Source: SAR202 cluster bacterium
GTDB taxonomy: Bacteria; Chloroflexota; Dehalococcoidia; Lucifugimonadales; GCA-2719675
Length of the DNA stretch: 59,932 nt
Direction of reading: 5' to 3'
Assembly: GCA_009392295.1 (NCBI GenBank)
Contig: VFGW01000017.1
Span: 1 to 59,932 of the forward strand
The first letter of the stretch is position 1. Every line of letters starts with the position of its first letter. A model generated the notes under the pieces. That model did not search any database. It was not told the DNA's origin and worked only from the letters and a program-made list of their open reading frames with translations. This document shows positions 8,935 through 18,134 of this stretch, piece by piece. The position numbers were made by a program, and so were the translations under genes.

Positions 8935-10452
8935 ATGCTAGATTCTTTTCTAAATTATTCTAGCCTACTTCTCGTTGCTTTCCCGGCATTCGGTGCCTTT
9001 TTTTTAATGCTAATTCCTAACAGCAATGTTCGACTTACCCATTCTATAGCTCAATCAATTTCTTTTACAACAATGATTGTAGCAATCCTGTCATTTGTGT
9101 TTTTTGATCCGGAAAATTCTAATTATCAATTCAGGCAAACATTTGAGTGGTTAAATATAATTTCTATTAACAAAATTATTTCTTTAGATCTAGGGGTTGA
9201 CGGAATTTCATCTTTCATGGTCATGTTAACGGGAATTGTAATGTTTACTGGCGTTTTGAGCTCAAGTTCTATTACCAATAGGGTTAAAGATTTCTTTATA
9301 CTTTATTTCGTTTTAATTTCAGGCGTTTTTGGTGTGTTTGTTTCGATTGACTTGTTCTTTCTTTTTTTCTTCTATGAGCTTGCTGTAGTTCCAATGTATT
9401 TGTTAATATCGGTTTGGGGATCTTCGTCTGTTTTTAAAACTTTCTCAAGAACAAAAGACTACGGCGCGCTTAAGCTAACTTTATTTCTTGTTGCAGGAAG
9501 TGTTTTGATATGGGTTGGGCTTTTGTCAATATTTGTTGAATCAAACGCCACTTATTTCAATTTGATTGACATTAAAAACAATGGGGGCTTAAGTCCAAAA
9601 TTTCAAACATTTATATTTCCATTTATACTAGTCGGGTTTGGAGTTTTGGGAGGTCTGTGGCCATTTCACACTTGGTCTCCCGACGGACACGTAGCAGCAC
9701 CTACTTCTGTGAGCATGGTTCATGCAGGAGTATTGATGAAACTTGGTGCTTATGGATTTCTAAAAATTGGCATTTTATTACTCCCTGAAGGCGCACAAGA
9801 ATGGATGCCTATTTTATTAATCTTAGGAACAATAAATGTTTTATATGGTGCAATTTCGGCTATGGGTCAACACGATCTTAAATATGTGATTGGATATTCT
9901 AGCGTAAGCCATATGGGGTATGTATTCATGGGTATAGGAACTCTACACCACCTTGGTGTTACAGGCTCTGTCATGCAAATGTTCTCTCATGGCATTATGA
10001 CCGCCTTGTTTTTTTCAACATTAGGAGTAATATATGAAAAAACTGGAAGCAGAGATATCAATGTACTTGAAGGATTAGCCAAAAAAATGCCTTTAATTAC
10101 AGTGTTTTTTGTAATTGCTGGTTTTGCGTCTCTAGGCCTACCAAGTTTAAGTGGCTTTGTCTCAGAATTATTAGTCTTCCTAGGGCTTTTCAAAACACAT
10201 CCTGTATTTGGAGCATTAGGAGTCATTGGGGCCGCAATAACTGCAATTTACATTCTCAGGCTAATTGCTAAAGTATTTTTTGGACCTGCACACAACAATC
10301 AAAACCTATTAACATCGGTTACAATTAAGGATAAAATTTCATCCGTTATTTTAGTGTTTTTTGTAATTGCTATTGGGTCTGTCCCTTTTCCGTTTATTGC
10401 AAAAATAGAAAATAGTGTTCACAACTTACTTTTGTTAGGACTTGGATCATGA
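8935..10452 (+). CDS. nuoM: NADH-quinone oxidoreductase subunit M
   Basis: 505-residue antiporter-like proton-pumping subunit with about 14 helices. Diagnostic stretches are FFYELAVVPMYLLISVWG (essential Glu), WPFHTWSPDGHVAAPTSVS and YSSVSHMGYVFMGI. A 58-nt gap separates it from nuoL. The stop overlaps the nuoN start by 4 bp (ATGA). Confidence 0.94.
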   Translation: MLDSFLNYSSLLLVAFPAFGAFFLMLIPNSNVRLTHSIAQSISFTTMIVAILSFVFFDPENSNYQFRQTFEWLNIISINKIISLDLGVDGISSFMVMLTGIVMFTGVLSSSSITNRVKDFFILYFVLISGVFGVFVSIDLFFLFFFYELAVVPMYLLISVWGSSSVFKTFSRTKDYGALKLTLFLVAGSVLIWVGLLSIFVESNATYFNLIDIKNNGGLSPKFQTFIFPFILVGFGVLGGLWPFHTWSPDGHVAAPTSVSMVHAGVLMKLGAYGFLKIGILLLPEGAQEWMPILLILGTINVLYGAISAMGQHDLKYVIGYSSVSHMGYVFMGIGTLHHLGVTGSVMQMFSHGIMTALFFSTLGVIYEKTGSRDINVLEGLAKKMPLITVFFVIAGFASLGLPSLSGFVSELLVFLGLFKTHPVFGALGVIGAAITAIYILRLIAKVFFGPAHNNQNLLTSVTIKDKISSVILVFFVIAIGSVPFPFIAKIENSVHNLLLLGLGS

Positions 10453-11918
10453 CCACGGAAAACCTCTCTCTTTTAATTCCCGATTTCTCAGTAATCATAT
10501 TGGCATTTCTAGTTCTTTTAGCTGATTTGTTTAGCCCCAAAAGAAATGATTTAATGCTTGGAATTCTATCAGTAGGTGGACTAATTTTAGTAAGTCTTTA
10601 TATCGTTACAATTGGATTCAACAACACTGGCTATTTGTACCAAAACACTTTAGTTGTAGACCAATATTCAACATCTTTAAAACTATTTTTTGTCTTTTTA
10701 GGAATTGTAGCAATTTTTTCAAGTAAAAATTATCTATCCCTAAATTTGAAAAACCCCGGTGAATTTTACTCTATAATTCTTTTTACAATTTCCGGAATAA
10801 TGTTACTGCTTTCTTCCAATGATTTATTAACCGGTTTTATTTGTCTTGAATTAATCTCATTTGGTTTATATGTTTTGGTAGGCTTCAACAGGTTTAATCC
10901 AAAATCTAATGAAAGCTCCCTAAAATATATTTTGCTTGGTGCCTTGTCTTCTGCAATTTTAATTTATGGAATCAGTTACATATACGGCTTTATAGGAAGT
11001 ACAAAGTTTGATGCCATTCAATCATTCCTGACTAATACAGAGCAAGAATTTAACATTAATCATGCAATAGGATTAGGGTTACTAATTGTGGGCTTTGCTT
11101 TTAAAATTGCGGCTGTCCCTTTCCATATGTGGGCACCAGACACGTACGAAGGCGCGCCACTTCCTATCACCGCCTACATTTCTATCGTATCAAAATTAGC
11201 AATTTTTTCTTTCGTAATTCGTATCGTTATTTCTACAGGCCTACCATCAGTTGAATTTTGGCATCCTATAATTATTTCTATTTCTATTATGTCAATGCTC
11301 CTTGGAAATTTGATGGCAACAGTTCAAAAAGATCTAAAGCGTTTATTTGCTTATTCAAGCATTGGTCAAACCGGGTATTTATTAGCAGGTGTTTCCTTAA
11401 TTTATACTGTTGACGGCCTTTCTGGTTTTGTGCTGAGCGCTGTTGTTTTCCACATGGTTAGTTATGCTGTTTCTTCCTATACTGCTTTTTATTCGTTAAT
11501 CATCATTAACAACAATATTAAATCCACAAAAATTGCCGATTTTGCAGGAATTTCATCAAATTCTCCACTATTTGCGATGATATTCACTTGTTCAATGTTT
11601 TCGCTAGCCGGTTTGCCAATATTTTCAGGATTTATCAGTAAATTTTATTTGTTCAGCTCATTCGCACAACAAGGATTTATTTGGCTGGCTGCATTAGCTG
11701 TAATAACAAGCCTTATATCACTATATTACTATCTTTTAGTAATACGAAAAATTTACACACCAAACACTAAAAACACCGATCAACATTTTTATGTTTCTAG
11801 GTCGTCATTCGGAATGTTGTGTATTTTATTTCTTTTTGTGATTTTGTTGGGAATTTTCCCTTCATTTATAGTAGATTTTTTCCAATCAACACAATTTGCA
11901 CCAGGACATATATTATAA
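10449..11918 (+). CDS. nuoN: NADH-quinone oxidoreductase subunit N
   Basis: 489-residue antiporter-like subunit and last gene of the operon. Motifs: CLELISFGLYVLVGFNR, KIAAVPFHMWAPDTYEGAPL and KRLFAYSSIGQTGYLLAGV. No nuoE, nuoF or nuoG follows. Downstream (11919-12051) an inverted repeat CTTTATAAC/GTTATAAAG at 11937-11945/11979-11987 lacks a T-run, so I do not call a terminator. Confidence 0.93.
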   Translation: MTTENLSLLIPDFSVIILAFLVLLADLFSPKRNDLMLGILSVGGLILVSLYIVTIGFNNTGYLYQNTLVVDQYSTSLKLFFVFLGIVAIFSSKNYLSLNLKNPGEFYSIILFTISGIMLLLSSNDLLTGFICLELISFGLYVLVGFNRFNPKSNESSLKYILLGALSSAILIYGISYIYGFIGSTKFDAIQSFLTNTEQEFNINHAIGLGLLIVGFAFKIAAVPFHMWAPDTYEGAPLPITAYISIVSKLAIFSFVIRIVISTGLPSVEFWHPIIISISIMSMLLGNLMATVQKDLKRLFAYSSIGQTGYLLAGVSLIYTVDGLSGFVLSAVVFHMVSYAVSSYTAFYSLIIINNNIKSTKIADFAGISSNSPLFAMIFTCSMFSLAGLPIFSGFISKFYLFSSFAQQGFIWLAALAVITSLISLYYYLLVIRKIYTPNTKNTDQHFYVSRSSFGMLCILFLFVILLGIFPSFIVDFFQSTQFAPGHIL

Positions 11919-12051
11919 TTTAATGAGAACTACTAGCTTTATAACTTTTTGCTCTGTTAGAATCGAAGCTTGCTTTATGTTATAAAGTATTAACATTTTT
12001 AAAATCAAATTTAAATATAATCAACGTGTACAAACCAAGGAATTAGTATTT

Positions 12052-12771
12052 ATGAACGAGTCTAAATCAAACAAATCAGCAATGGTTGTAGTTGCTCACG
12101 CGGATGACGCAGAATATGGATGCTCTGGCACGGTTGCAAAATTATGCGCCGAAGGCTATGAAGTTGTTTACGTTTTATGTACAGACGGAAGCAAAGGATC
12201 TAGCGACATTACAATCAGCTCTCAGGAACTATCTAAAATTCGCCAACACGAACAAGTCGAAGCTGGGAAAGTTTTGGGCCTAAAAGATGTCGTTTTTTTG
12301 AATTTTGAAGATAGCATACTAGAGCCCACTTTAGAACTGAGAAAAGCAATCGCAGCAGAAATCAGAAGACATAAACCCAATATCTTAATATGCCCATACC
12401 CTATGCGAAACCTCGAAGGCAGAGGATGGGGCGTTGGACACCCTGACCATATAGCTGCTGGAGAAGCTGCGCTTTCAGCCGTTTTCCCAACCGCTAGAGA
12501 CCATTTGAGTTTCCCTGAACTACTAAAAGAAGGCCTAGAACCGCATAATGTTGAAGAGGTTTGGATTATGGGACACCCTGATCCTGATTTATGGGTAGAT
12601 GTTACAAGCCACATAGATACATCTATTAATGCCCTCCTCAAGCATGATTCTCAAATACCATATTCAAGAGAAGAAGTTACAAAATCAATGAAAGAACGCA
12701 GAAATTTAACCGCTGTAGGGCAAGGATATGATTTTGCAGAAGCATTTAGAAAAATACCATTCAGTAGTTAA
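12052..12771 (+). CDS. PIG-L/LmbE family deacetylase
   Basis: 239-residue zinc-dependent N-deacetylase of the LmbE superfamily, whose members deacetylate GlcNAc-linked substrates (for example BshB and MshB). The metal-binding motif is AHADDAEYG at residues about 15-23, with Ala where most members have Pro (HPDD). A second motif, VGHPDHIAAGEA, lies near residue 129. AAGGAATTAG precedes ATG 12052 and TATAAT at 12016-12021 could be a -10. It may be the first gene of the corrinoid operon, 47 bp before the next gene, although a deacetylase has no obvious role in methyl transfer. The substrate is unknown. Confidence 0.85.
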   Translation: MNESKSNKSAMVVVAHADDAEYGCSGTVAKLCAEGYEVVYVLCTDGSKGSSDITISSQELSKIRQHEQVEAGKVLGLKDVVFLNFEDSILEPTLELRKAIAAEIRRHKPNILICPYPMRNLEGRGWGVGHPDHIAAGEAALSAVFPTARDHLSFPELLKEGLEPHNVEEVWIMGHPDPDLWVDVTSHIDTSINALLKHDSQIPYSREEVTKSMKERRNLTAVGQGYDFAEAFRKIPFSS

Positions 12772-12818
12772 TTATTGATTCCGAAAAAAACATCAACAAA
12801 TGCTCAGGAGAAAATTTG

Positions 12819-13553
12819 ATGCCGATCGTAAATGAATTATTGCAACAAGAAATGAAATTTATCACAAAGCCTTTTGAACAAAAACATATTGAAGGGCTAT
12901 TCGATACCGGCGACACACTTATGCAAGAAATTGCAATCAGCCTTATCAAAGGAGATAATTCCCAAGTAGATGTACTTACAAAAAAAGCTCTCTCGGGCGG
13001 CTATAATGCTAATACAATTTTAGATGACGGCCTAATCGCAGGAATGGCAGTTGTAGGAATCAAATTTAGAGACAATTTTATATTTGTCCCAGAGGTTTTA
13101 ATCGCCGCTAGAGCTATGAAGGCAGGAATGGCTCATATTGAACCTATTCTTTCTGCTTCAGGAGTAGAGCCAATTGGAACAGTTATAATGGGAACTGTAA
13201 AAGGCGACCTTCATGATATTGGCAAAAACCTGTGCATTATGATGTTACGCGGAGCGGGTTTTATAGTTCATGATCTTGGAGTTGACACAGCTCCAGAGGA
13301 ATTCATTGATGCAATTGACGAACATCAAGCCGAAGTTCTTGGAATGTCTGCTCTCTTAACAACAACTATGCCTAATATGGGAAGAACCATAGAAGCATTT
13401 GAAGATGAGGGAATTAGAGAACAAGTATTTATAATGGTTGGGGGTGCTCCTGTCACAGAAGAATTTGCAGAAGATATGGGCGCGGATGGCTACGGAAAAG
13501 ACGCTATTTCATGCGTTGATCTTGCAAAATCTTTTTATGAAAACAAAAAATAG
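12819..13553 (+). CDS. Corrinoid (B12-binding) methyltransferase protein, MtbC/MttC type
   Basis: 244-residue carrier that holds cobalamin and shuttles a methyl group. An N-terminal helical cap (residues about 1-90, with EVLIAARAMKAGM) is followed by a Rossmann-like B12 domain with the base-off motif GDLHDIGKN, whose His ligates cobalt, plus GMSALLTTTMPNM and MVGGAPVT. This matches the cap and cobalamin modules of MetH. ATG 12819 follows CAGGAG with 8-nt spacing and is preferred to TTG 12816. Downstream are a small Cys protein and the reductive activase, and its likely methyltransferase partners are at 18135-21797. Confidence 0.92.
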   Translation: MPIVNELLQQEMKFITKPFEQKHIEGLFDTGDTLMQEIAISLIKGDNSQVDVLTKKALSGGYNANTILDDGLIAGMAVVGIKFRDNFIFVPEVLIAARAMKAGMAHIEPILSASGVEPIGTVIMGTVKGDLHDIGKNLCIMMLRGAGFIVHDLGVDTAPEEFIDAIDEHQAEVLGMSALLTTTMPNMGRTIEAFEDEGIREQVFIMVGGAPVTEEFAEDMGADGYGKDAISCVDLAKSFYENKK

Positions 13554-13631
13554 AACCCAAAACTCTTACTATTTTGTATTCTGGCTGTATTTGGTAAAAT
13601 ATTGATGTTTTAAGCTAAGGGTGCTTACAAT

Positions 13632-13871
13632 TTGAAAGAAAAAATAAACAAAGATAAATTTAAAAAAAGCATCGATAATTTAATGTCAATTTATCAACAA
13701 ATATCTGATAGTGCAATTGAGTCTTCAAAGAAGAGATGTCCGTATAAAAATGCAAGAAATTTATGCACTGCTAATTTTGACTGCAGAAATCAAAAAAAAA
13801 TTAATCAGCAGCCCTTTCCTATATGTGCGGGCAGCGACAAACTAGACTATCGTTCCGCTTGGGAATTGTAA
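13632..13871 (+). CDS. Small four-cysteine protein in the corrinoid operon
   Basis: 79 residues, not recognised. It has a Lys-rich helical N-terminus (about residues 1-33), then four cysteines at 36, 45, 51 and 65 (C-x8-C-x5-C-x13-C), with no signal peptide or membrane segment. The start is TTG 13632, with AAGGG upstream at long spacing. It sits between the corrinoid protein and its activase, 78 bp and 30 bp away. Four Cys in a 30-residue stretch allow a metal or Fe-S site, and an accessory role in corrinoid reduction is plausible but unproven. Position within the operon, codon pattern and good start context of the neighbours support a real gene. Confidence 0.65.
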   Translation: MKEKINKDKFKKSIDNLMSIYQQISDSAIESSKKRCPYKNARNLCTANFDCRNQKKINQQPFPICAGSDKLDYRSAWEL

Positions 13872-13901
13872 AAAATATAATCCATGCAGTAAAGTTTTAA
13901 A

Positions 13902-15542
13902 ATGAACTATTTAAAATTTCAAGGTAAATCTTTACCTTTAGAGCTTGATAAAACCATATTCGATTATGCAGACACCCTTAAGGTTAGAGTTCCAACTTCC
14001 TGTGGCAGGAGCGGAGAATGCCATGAATGTATTATTGAAATTAAAGAAGGGCAAAAAGCTTTAAACAAAAACACTGATGCAGAAAAGTTCTTGCAAAATC
14101 CGTTATATCGACTTGCGTGCCAAGCAAGGCTAACAAACAAAGACTTTTCTGTTGAGTTCGAAGTCCTTCGCAGACAGCCTAAAATACTAACAAAATCTTC
14201 TGTTACTCGAGAAATTCCTCCCGACAAAATAATTACAAAAAAAGATAAAAATATAATTAGAAACAACGAAATTTTAGACCAATTCAAAGGGTGTATTTAT
14301 GGGTTAGCTATAGACGCCGGAACAACCACAATTGTGATGAACCTTATAGACCTTGAAACCAACAACACCGTTGCTAATACAAGCTTCGAAAACCCCCAAA
14401 GATTTGGGGGTAGCGACGTTATGAATAGAATTTCTTACGACACGGGAAAATTTTCAGGAGAACTCCAATCTGTTTTATTGTCTGCAATAAACTTTGAAAT
14501 AGGGGAAATGGCTAAATCTCTATCATTCCACAGAAGACAAATTTATGACGTTGTTATTGTTGGAAACACGACTATGAGAGATATCTTGTTTGGAATAAAT
14601 TCTTTTTCAATCGGACAAAGGCCTTACAAATCGTTAATTCAAACAGAATTTGAAAAAGGCCTCCGCGAAACAACTTCTATTAACGTCATAGCAAAAAACT
14701 TGGGTCTTAGGATATTTCCTGAAGCAAATGTATACAGCGGACCCTTGATTAGCTCCCATATAGGCTCAGATGTTACAGCAGGTCTACTCGCAACACGCAT
14801 GGACGAACGAGAAGAAATTTCAATGCTTGTAGATATAGGAACCAACACTGAAGTTGTTGTTGGAAACAAAAACAAAATGCTAGCTACATCATGCCCAGCA
14901 GGCCCAGCCTTTGAGGGTGGAGAAATTACGTTCGGAATGCCTGGATATGACGGAGCAGTTGAAAACTTCAAAATTGAAAAAAATTCTCCTGTAATCAAAA
15001 CGATTAACAACGTAACTCCTGAAGGAATATGTGGCTCCGGTTTAATAGACCTCCTTTCTGAATTAAAAAAAGCTGAAATAATTAATCACCTAGGTGCTTT
15101 TAAAAATCCGGGGGACAAATATTTTTTTACAAAATCTCCAGATATGTATATTTCTGCACCTGATATCAGCGCGCTGGCACAAGCAAAGTCTGCCAATTAT
15201 TGCGGACAATGGATAGCATTAAGGGAGTATGGGGTTTCGCCCGCTAATTTAGACAATTTATTTTTGGCCGGAGGATTTGCAAATTACATTAATGTAAAAA
15301 ACGCTATTAATATTGGCTTTATTGCAAATTCACCACTGTCAAAAATTTCAAAAGTTGGAAATACTGCGCTACAAGGAGCCACATTAATGTTGGGTTCGAA
15401 AAAAATGCGAAATACTGCAGAAAACATTGTAAAAAATATTCAACACGTGGAGCTTGAAATTGCTCCTGATTTCTTTGAAATATTTGTAGAAGGATGTATG
15501 TTTCAACCTATGTCGCAAAAGCCTTCTACTGCTACAAATTAA
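13902..15542 (+). CDS. Corrinoid reductive activase (RACo/RamA-like, [2Fe-2S] plus ASKHA domain)
   Basis: 546 residues. The N-terminal ferredoxin domain has Cys34, Cys40, Cys43 and Cys73 (C-x5-C-x2-C-x29-C), the plant-type [2Fe-2S] pattern. After a linker comes the DUF4445/RACo C-terminal region with the ASKHA nucleotide-binding signatures AIDAGTTTIVMNL, VGNTTM, LVDIGTNTEVVVGN and CGSGLIDLLSEL. RACo-family proteins use ATP to re-reduce Co(II) corrinoid proteins to active Co(I). The neighbouring corrinoid protein is the obvious client. In split MetH systems a RamA-like protein replaces the reactivation domain of MetH. The stop overlaps a convergent oxidoreductase gene. Confidence 0.9.
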   Translation: MNYLKFQGKSLPLELDKTIFDYADTLKVRVPTSCGRSGECHECIIEIKEGQKALNKNTDAEKFLQNPLYRLACQARLTNKDFSVEFEVLRRQPKILTKSSVTREIPPDKIITKKDKNIIRNNEILDQFKGCIYGLAIDAGTTTIVMNLIDLETNNTVANTSFENPQRFGGSDVMNRISYDTGKFSGELQSVLLSAINFEIGEMAKSLSFHRRQIYDVVIVGNTTMRDILFGINSFSIGQRPYKSLIQTEFEKGLRETTSINVIAKNLGLRIFPEANVYSGPLISSHIGSDVTAGLLATRMDEREEISMLVDIGTNTEVVVGNKNKMLATSCPAGPAFEGGEITFGMPGYDGAVENFKIEKNSPVIKTINNVTPEGICGSGLIDLLSELKKAEIINHLGAFKNPGDKYFFTKSPDMYISAPDISALAQAKSANYCGQWIALREYGVSPANLDNLFLAGGFANYINVKNAINIGFIANSPLSKISKVGNTALQGATLMLGSKKMRNTAENIVKNIQHVELEIAPDFFEIFVEGCMFQPMSQKPSTATN

Positions 15543-16756
15543 TCGAGCTTTTTTTCTTCTTCAAGCCAATCTTTATATTCTCTTGGCATTTTCTCGGGAT
15601 AATCAAGATTGTTTTCATATCGCCACCTTGCTAGTGGGTGGTCTCTGTTAATTGGAGGCAACGAAATTTGCGTTTTATAAGCCGCAGATTCAAATATTCC
15701 AAACATAATCTCCATCACATGTCGCCCTTCTTCTCCGCTAGACTCATGCTCTCGCCCCTCATCCAGCGCATTTATATACTCATCGACGAAACAATAGTCA
15801 TCTGCCGTAGAAAACGTATCTCCTCTGTTAAATTTAACTGGGTCATAATGTGACGGGTATTTTGGAGAAATAGATTCCCATAAACCAACTTCAGGCTGTT
15901 CCTCATGAAGCAAGCTTCTCAAATGTCCATCATTTTCTGTCAGTGGCAAATAATGAGGAGATCTAAGTAACCAAATTCCAAAATTTCTATGCCAATAAAT
16001 CCGCCCCTTAGTTCCATAAATCTCCATTACAGATGCAGGCATTTGAACTTCCGAAAATCGATGGTGCAATAAAGTTGCAGTTACTCCTTGGTCAAAAACC
16101 ATAGTTGCAGTAATTTTTTCTCCCGTAATCAATCCCATTCCGCGAGGAGATTCAAAAACATCTTTTGGTTCGATTTGTCTTCCGTTTCTAGTTGCAGTTG
16201 CAACTACAGAACGACAATGCCCCGTTAACCTAAGAATATAAGAAATCAGATGGGTTCCGATGTTTAAAAGGCCATATCCCCCATAATAACCTTTTCCTGA
16301 AGCATATATATGTCTAATATCACCAATTTCTCCTTTTTGAATTGTTTCACATATAGCGTCAAGTGCTCCGCCGCTTCTACTTTGATGATGAACGGCTATT
16401 TTTGTTCCTTGTGTCTTGGCCATAGAAATTAAAATATCTGCCTCTTCTAAGTACATGCAAAAAGGCTTTTCGACCTCTATATTCACTCCTTTATCAATTA
16501 CCCTGCGAGCAATTTGGTAATGAGAATCCGTCATAACGGGTATAGCAACTATGTCTGGAGAAACTTCATCAATCATTTTCTCAAAATCTGTATATCTGTT
16601 TTTCACCTTAAGTTTTTCGCCTAAGCTATTCAATGCATTCTGATTAACATCACAAAGTCCTACTAATTCAACCCTAGGATGAAAGTTATATGCTTCTGCT
16701 GTATCAGTTCCCCTGTTTCCGCAACCTATCACCGCAACTTTGTATGTTTTTTTCAT
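15539..16756 (-). CDS. Gfo/Idh/MocA family oxidoreductase
   Basis: 405-residue NAD(P)-dependent oxidoreductase. The Rossmann start is VAVIGCGNRGTDTAEAY, the substrate-domain motif VEKPFCMYLEEAD contains the conserved EKP, and a probable catalytic His lies in the GTHLI segment. Members act mostly on sugars, inositols or related polyols; the substrate here cannot be told. It is transcribed opposite to the corrinoid operon, with the two stops overlapping by 4 bp, and is not obviously part of the methyl-transfer system. Start is ATG 16756. Confidence 0.88.
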   Translation of the reverse strand: MKKTYKVAVIGCGNRGTDTAEAYNFHPRVELVGLCDVNQNALNSLGEKLKVKNRYTDFEKMIDEVSPDIVAIPVMTDSHYQIARRVIDKGVNIEVEKPFCMYLEEADILISMAKTQGTKIAVHHQSRSGGALDAICETIQKGEIGDIRHIYASGKGYYGGYGLLNIGTHLISYILRLTGHCRSVVATATRNGRQIEPKDVFESPRGMGLITGEKITATMVFDQGVTATLLHHRFSEVQMPASVMEIYGTKGRIYWHRNFGIWLLRSPHYLPLTENDGHLRSLLHEEQPEVGLWESISPKYPSHYDPVKFNRGDTFSTADDYCFVDEYINALDEGREHESSGEEGRHVMEIMFGIFESAAYKTQISLPPINRDHPLARWRYENNLDYPEKMPREYKDWLEEEKKLD

Positions 16757-16828
16757 GATGTTTCCTGTATTACAGTTTTTAAATATATGTAAGTCAAAAT
16801 TCTATAGCATCAAACATGTTTTTGCATC

Positions 16829-17036
16829 TCAAATTTTTTTATCAGGAATTTTTATTCCAATTAGTGAAATGCCTCAGGTTTTACAACTAATATCTGAAAT
16901 CTTACTACTAAAGCATGCTATTTTTTCATTGTCACAAATAATGCTTCATGACAAAAGTCTTAACAATATCTTGCCGCAATTATTTGCATTTCTTGGCTTT
17001 GCTGTCGTTAGTTTGGCCGCAGGAACAGCACTATAA
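16829..17036 (+). pseudogene. Remnant of an ABC-2 type transporter permease (C-terminal fragment)
   Basis: A short frame whose last ~65 residues contain FLSGIFIPISEMPQ, then LLLKHAIFSLSQIM and a terminal hydrophobic helix FAFLGFAVVSLAAGTAL. This is the typical last two helices of ABC-2 (DrrB/YhhJ-like) permeases. The rest of the ~250-residue family is missing: upstream sequence runs straight into the start of the divergent oxidoreductase gene, and no ATPase gene is nearby. The extra N-terminal residues available in frame do not resemble the family. I read it as a decayed relic. Confidence 0.6.
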
Positions 17037-17144
17037 AAAATCGAAGTTGATTCATTTTTGCCTCTCGGCTATTTATAAAAAATTAGCACAGCCCAAAAGA
17101 ATAATTTATAATTAATCTTAAAATATTAATATTAGGAGATGTTA

Positions 17145-18134
17145 GTGCCAAAACGAATTCTCATCACTGATTATGTGTGGCCAAACGTTGATCCAGAAAA
17201 AAGAATTCTGAATCAAATCAACGCAGATGTTATTGTTGCACCCGACCCAAGTGAAAAAACTTTAATAAATCTTTCGAAAGATGTTGATGGAATTTTAACC
17301 TGTTTTGCTAAAGTCACCGAGAATGTAATTGAAGCCGCAAAAAATTGTGTTGTAATTGGACGGTACGGGGTTGGCACTGATAACATTTCGGTAGAAACTG
17401 CTACAAACTTAGGGGTCATTGTTACTTACGTACCAGATTATTGTACAGAAGAAGTTTCCGACCATACTATAGGGTTGATTCTATCCTGGAATAGAAAAAT
17501 CACATTTCACAACAAGGATACAAAAGAGTTTGGGTGGGGTAATGCTGGGCTAGGAATGAGAATTATGCGACTTTCTGAAAAAACGTTGGGCGTTATAGGG
17601 TTCGGTAGGATTGGACGATCAGTTGCTCGTAAAGCAAAAGCATTCGGAATGAATGTTGCTGTCTATTCTCCATCATTACAAGACGACCAGGCTAAAGAAA
17701 ACGGTGTTAATAAAGTTTCTTTAGAAACTTTATTAAAAACATCTCATTTTGTTTCACTACACACACCCTTGAATGAAAAAACCCAAGGAATGATAGGTGA
17801 AAAAGAAATAAGCTTAATGAGAAGCGACGCGGTCCTGATCAACTGTGCAAGAGGCGGACTAATACACGAAGAAAGCCTTTTTAATGCCCTCACCAAAAAC
17901 TATATTGCGGGAGCTGCGCTAGATGTCATGGAAGACTTACAACCAGCTATCGACAATAAAATTATTCAGATGGAAAACACCTTGATCACCCCACACACAG
18001 CTTTTTTCTCTCAAGAATCTGTTTTAGAGCTACAAGAGAAAGCCGCAACTTCAGTTGTCCAAGTACTTCAAAGGAAAATGCCTGAAAATGTATACAATAA
18101 ATCCGTTTTACCTCATGCTAGAATGAAAATATAA
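17145..18134 (+). CDS. D-isomer 2-hydroxyacid dehydrogenase (phosphoglycerate dehydrogenase-like)
   Basis: 329 residues of the SerA/LdhA superfamily: NAD-binding GVIGFGRIGRSVARKA near residue 150, NCARGGLIHEESL with the catalytic Arg, and ITPHTAF with the catalytic His. C-terminal ACT domains are absent, so it is a short-form enzyme and may not be the serine-pathway SerA. GTG 17145 is chosen because AGGAG (17134-17138) abuts the alternative ATG 17139 but sits 6 nt from the GTG. TATAAT at 17107-17112 may be the -10. The next gene is convergent and begins right after its stop. Confidence 0.85.
   Translation: MPKRILITDYVWPNVDPEKRILNQINADVIVAPDPSEKTLINLSKDVDGILTCFAKVTENVIEAAKNCVVIGRYGVGTDNISVETATNLGVIVTYVPDYCTEEVSDHTIGLILSWNRKITFHNKDTKEFGWGNAGLGMRIMRLSEKTLGVIGFGRIGRSVARKAKAFGMNVAVYSPSLQDDQAKENGVNKVSLETLLKTSHFVSLHTPLNEKTQGMIGEKEISLMRSDAVLINCARGGLIHEESLFNALTKNYIAGAALDVMEDLQPAIDNKIIQMENTLITPHTAFFSQESVLELQEKAATSVVQVLQRKMPENVYNKSVLPHARMKI

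Noticed and set aside
11937-11987. Inverted repeat after nuoN as an intrinsic terminator
   Set aside because: AT-only arms with a 33-nt loop and no following T-run.
16829-17036. A genuine small membrane protein gene
   Set aside because: Matches only the C-terminal end of ABC-2 permeases, with no plausible start or ribosome site of its own.
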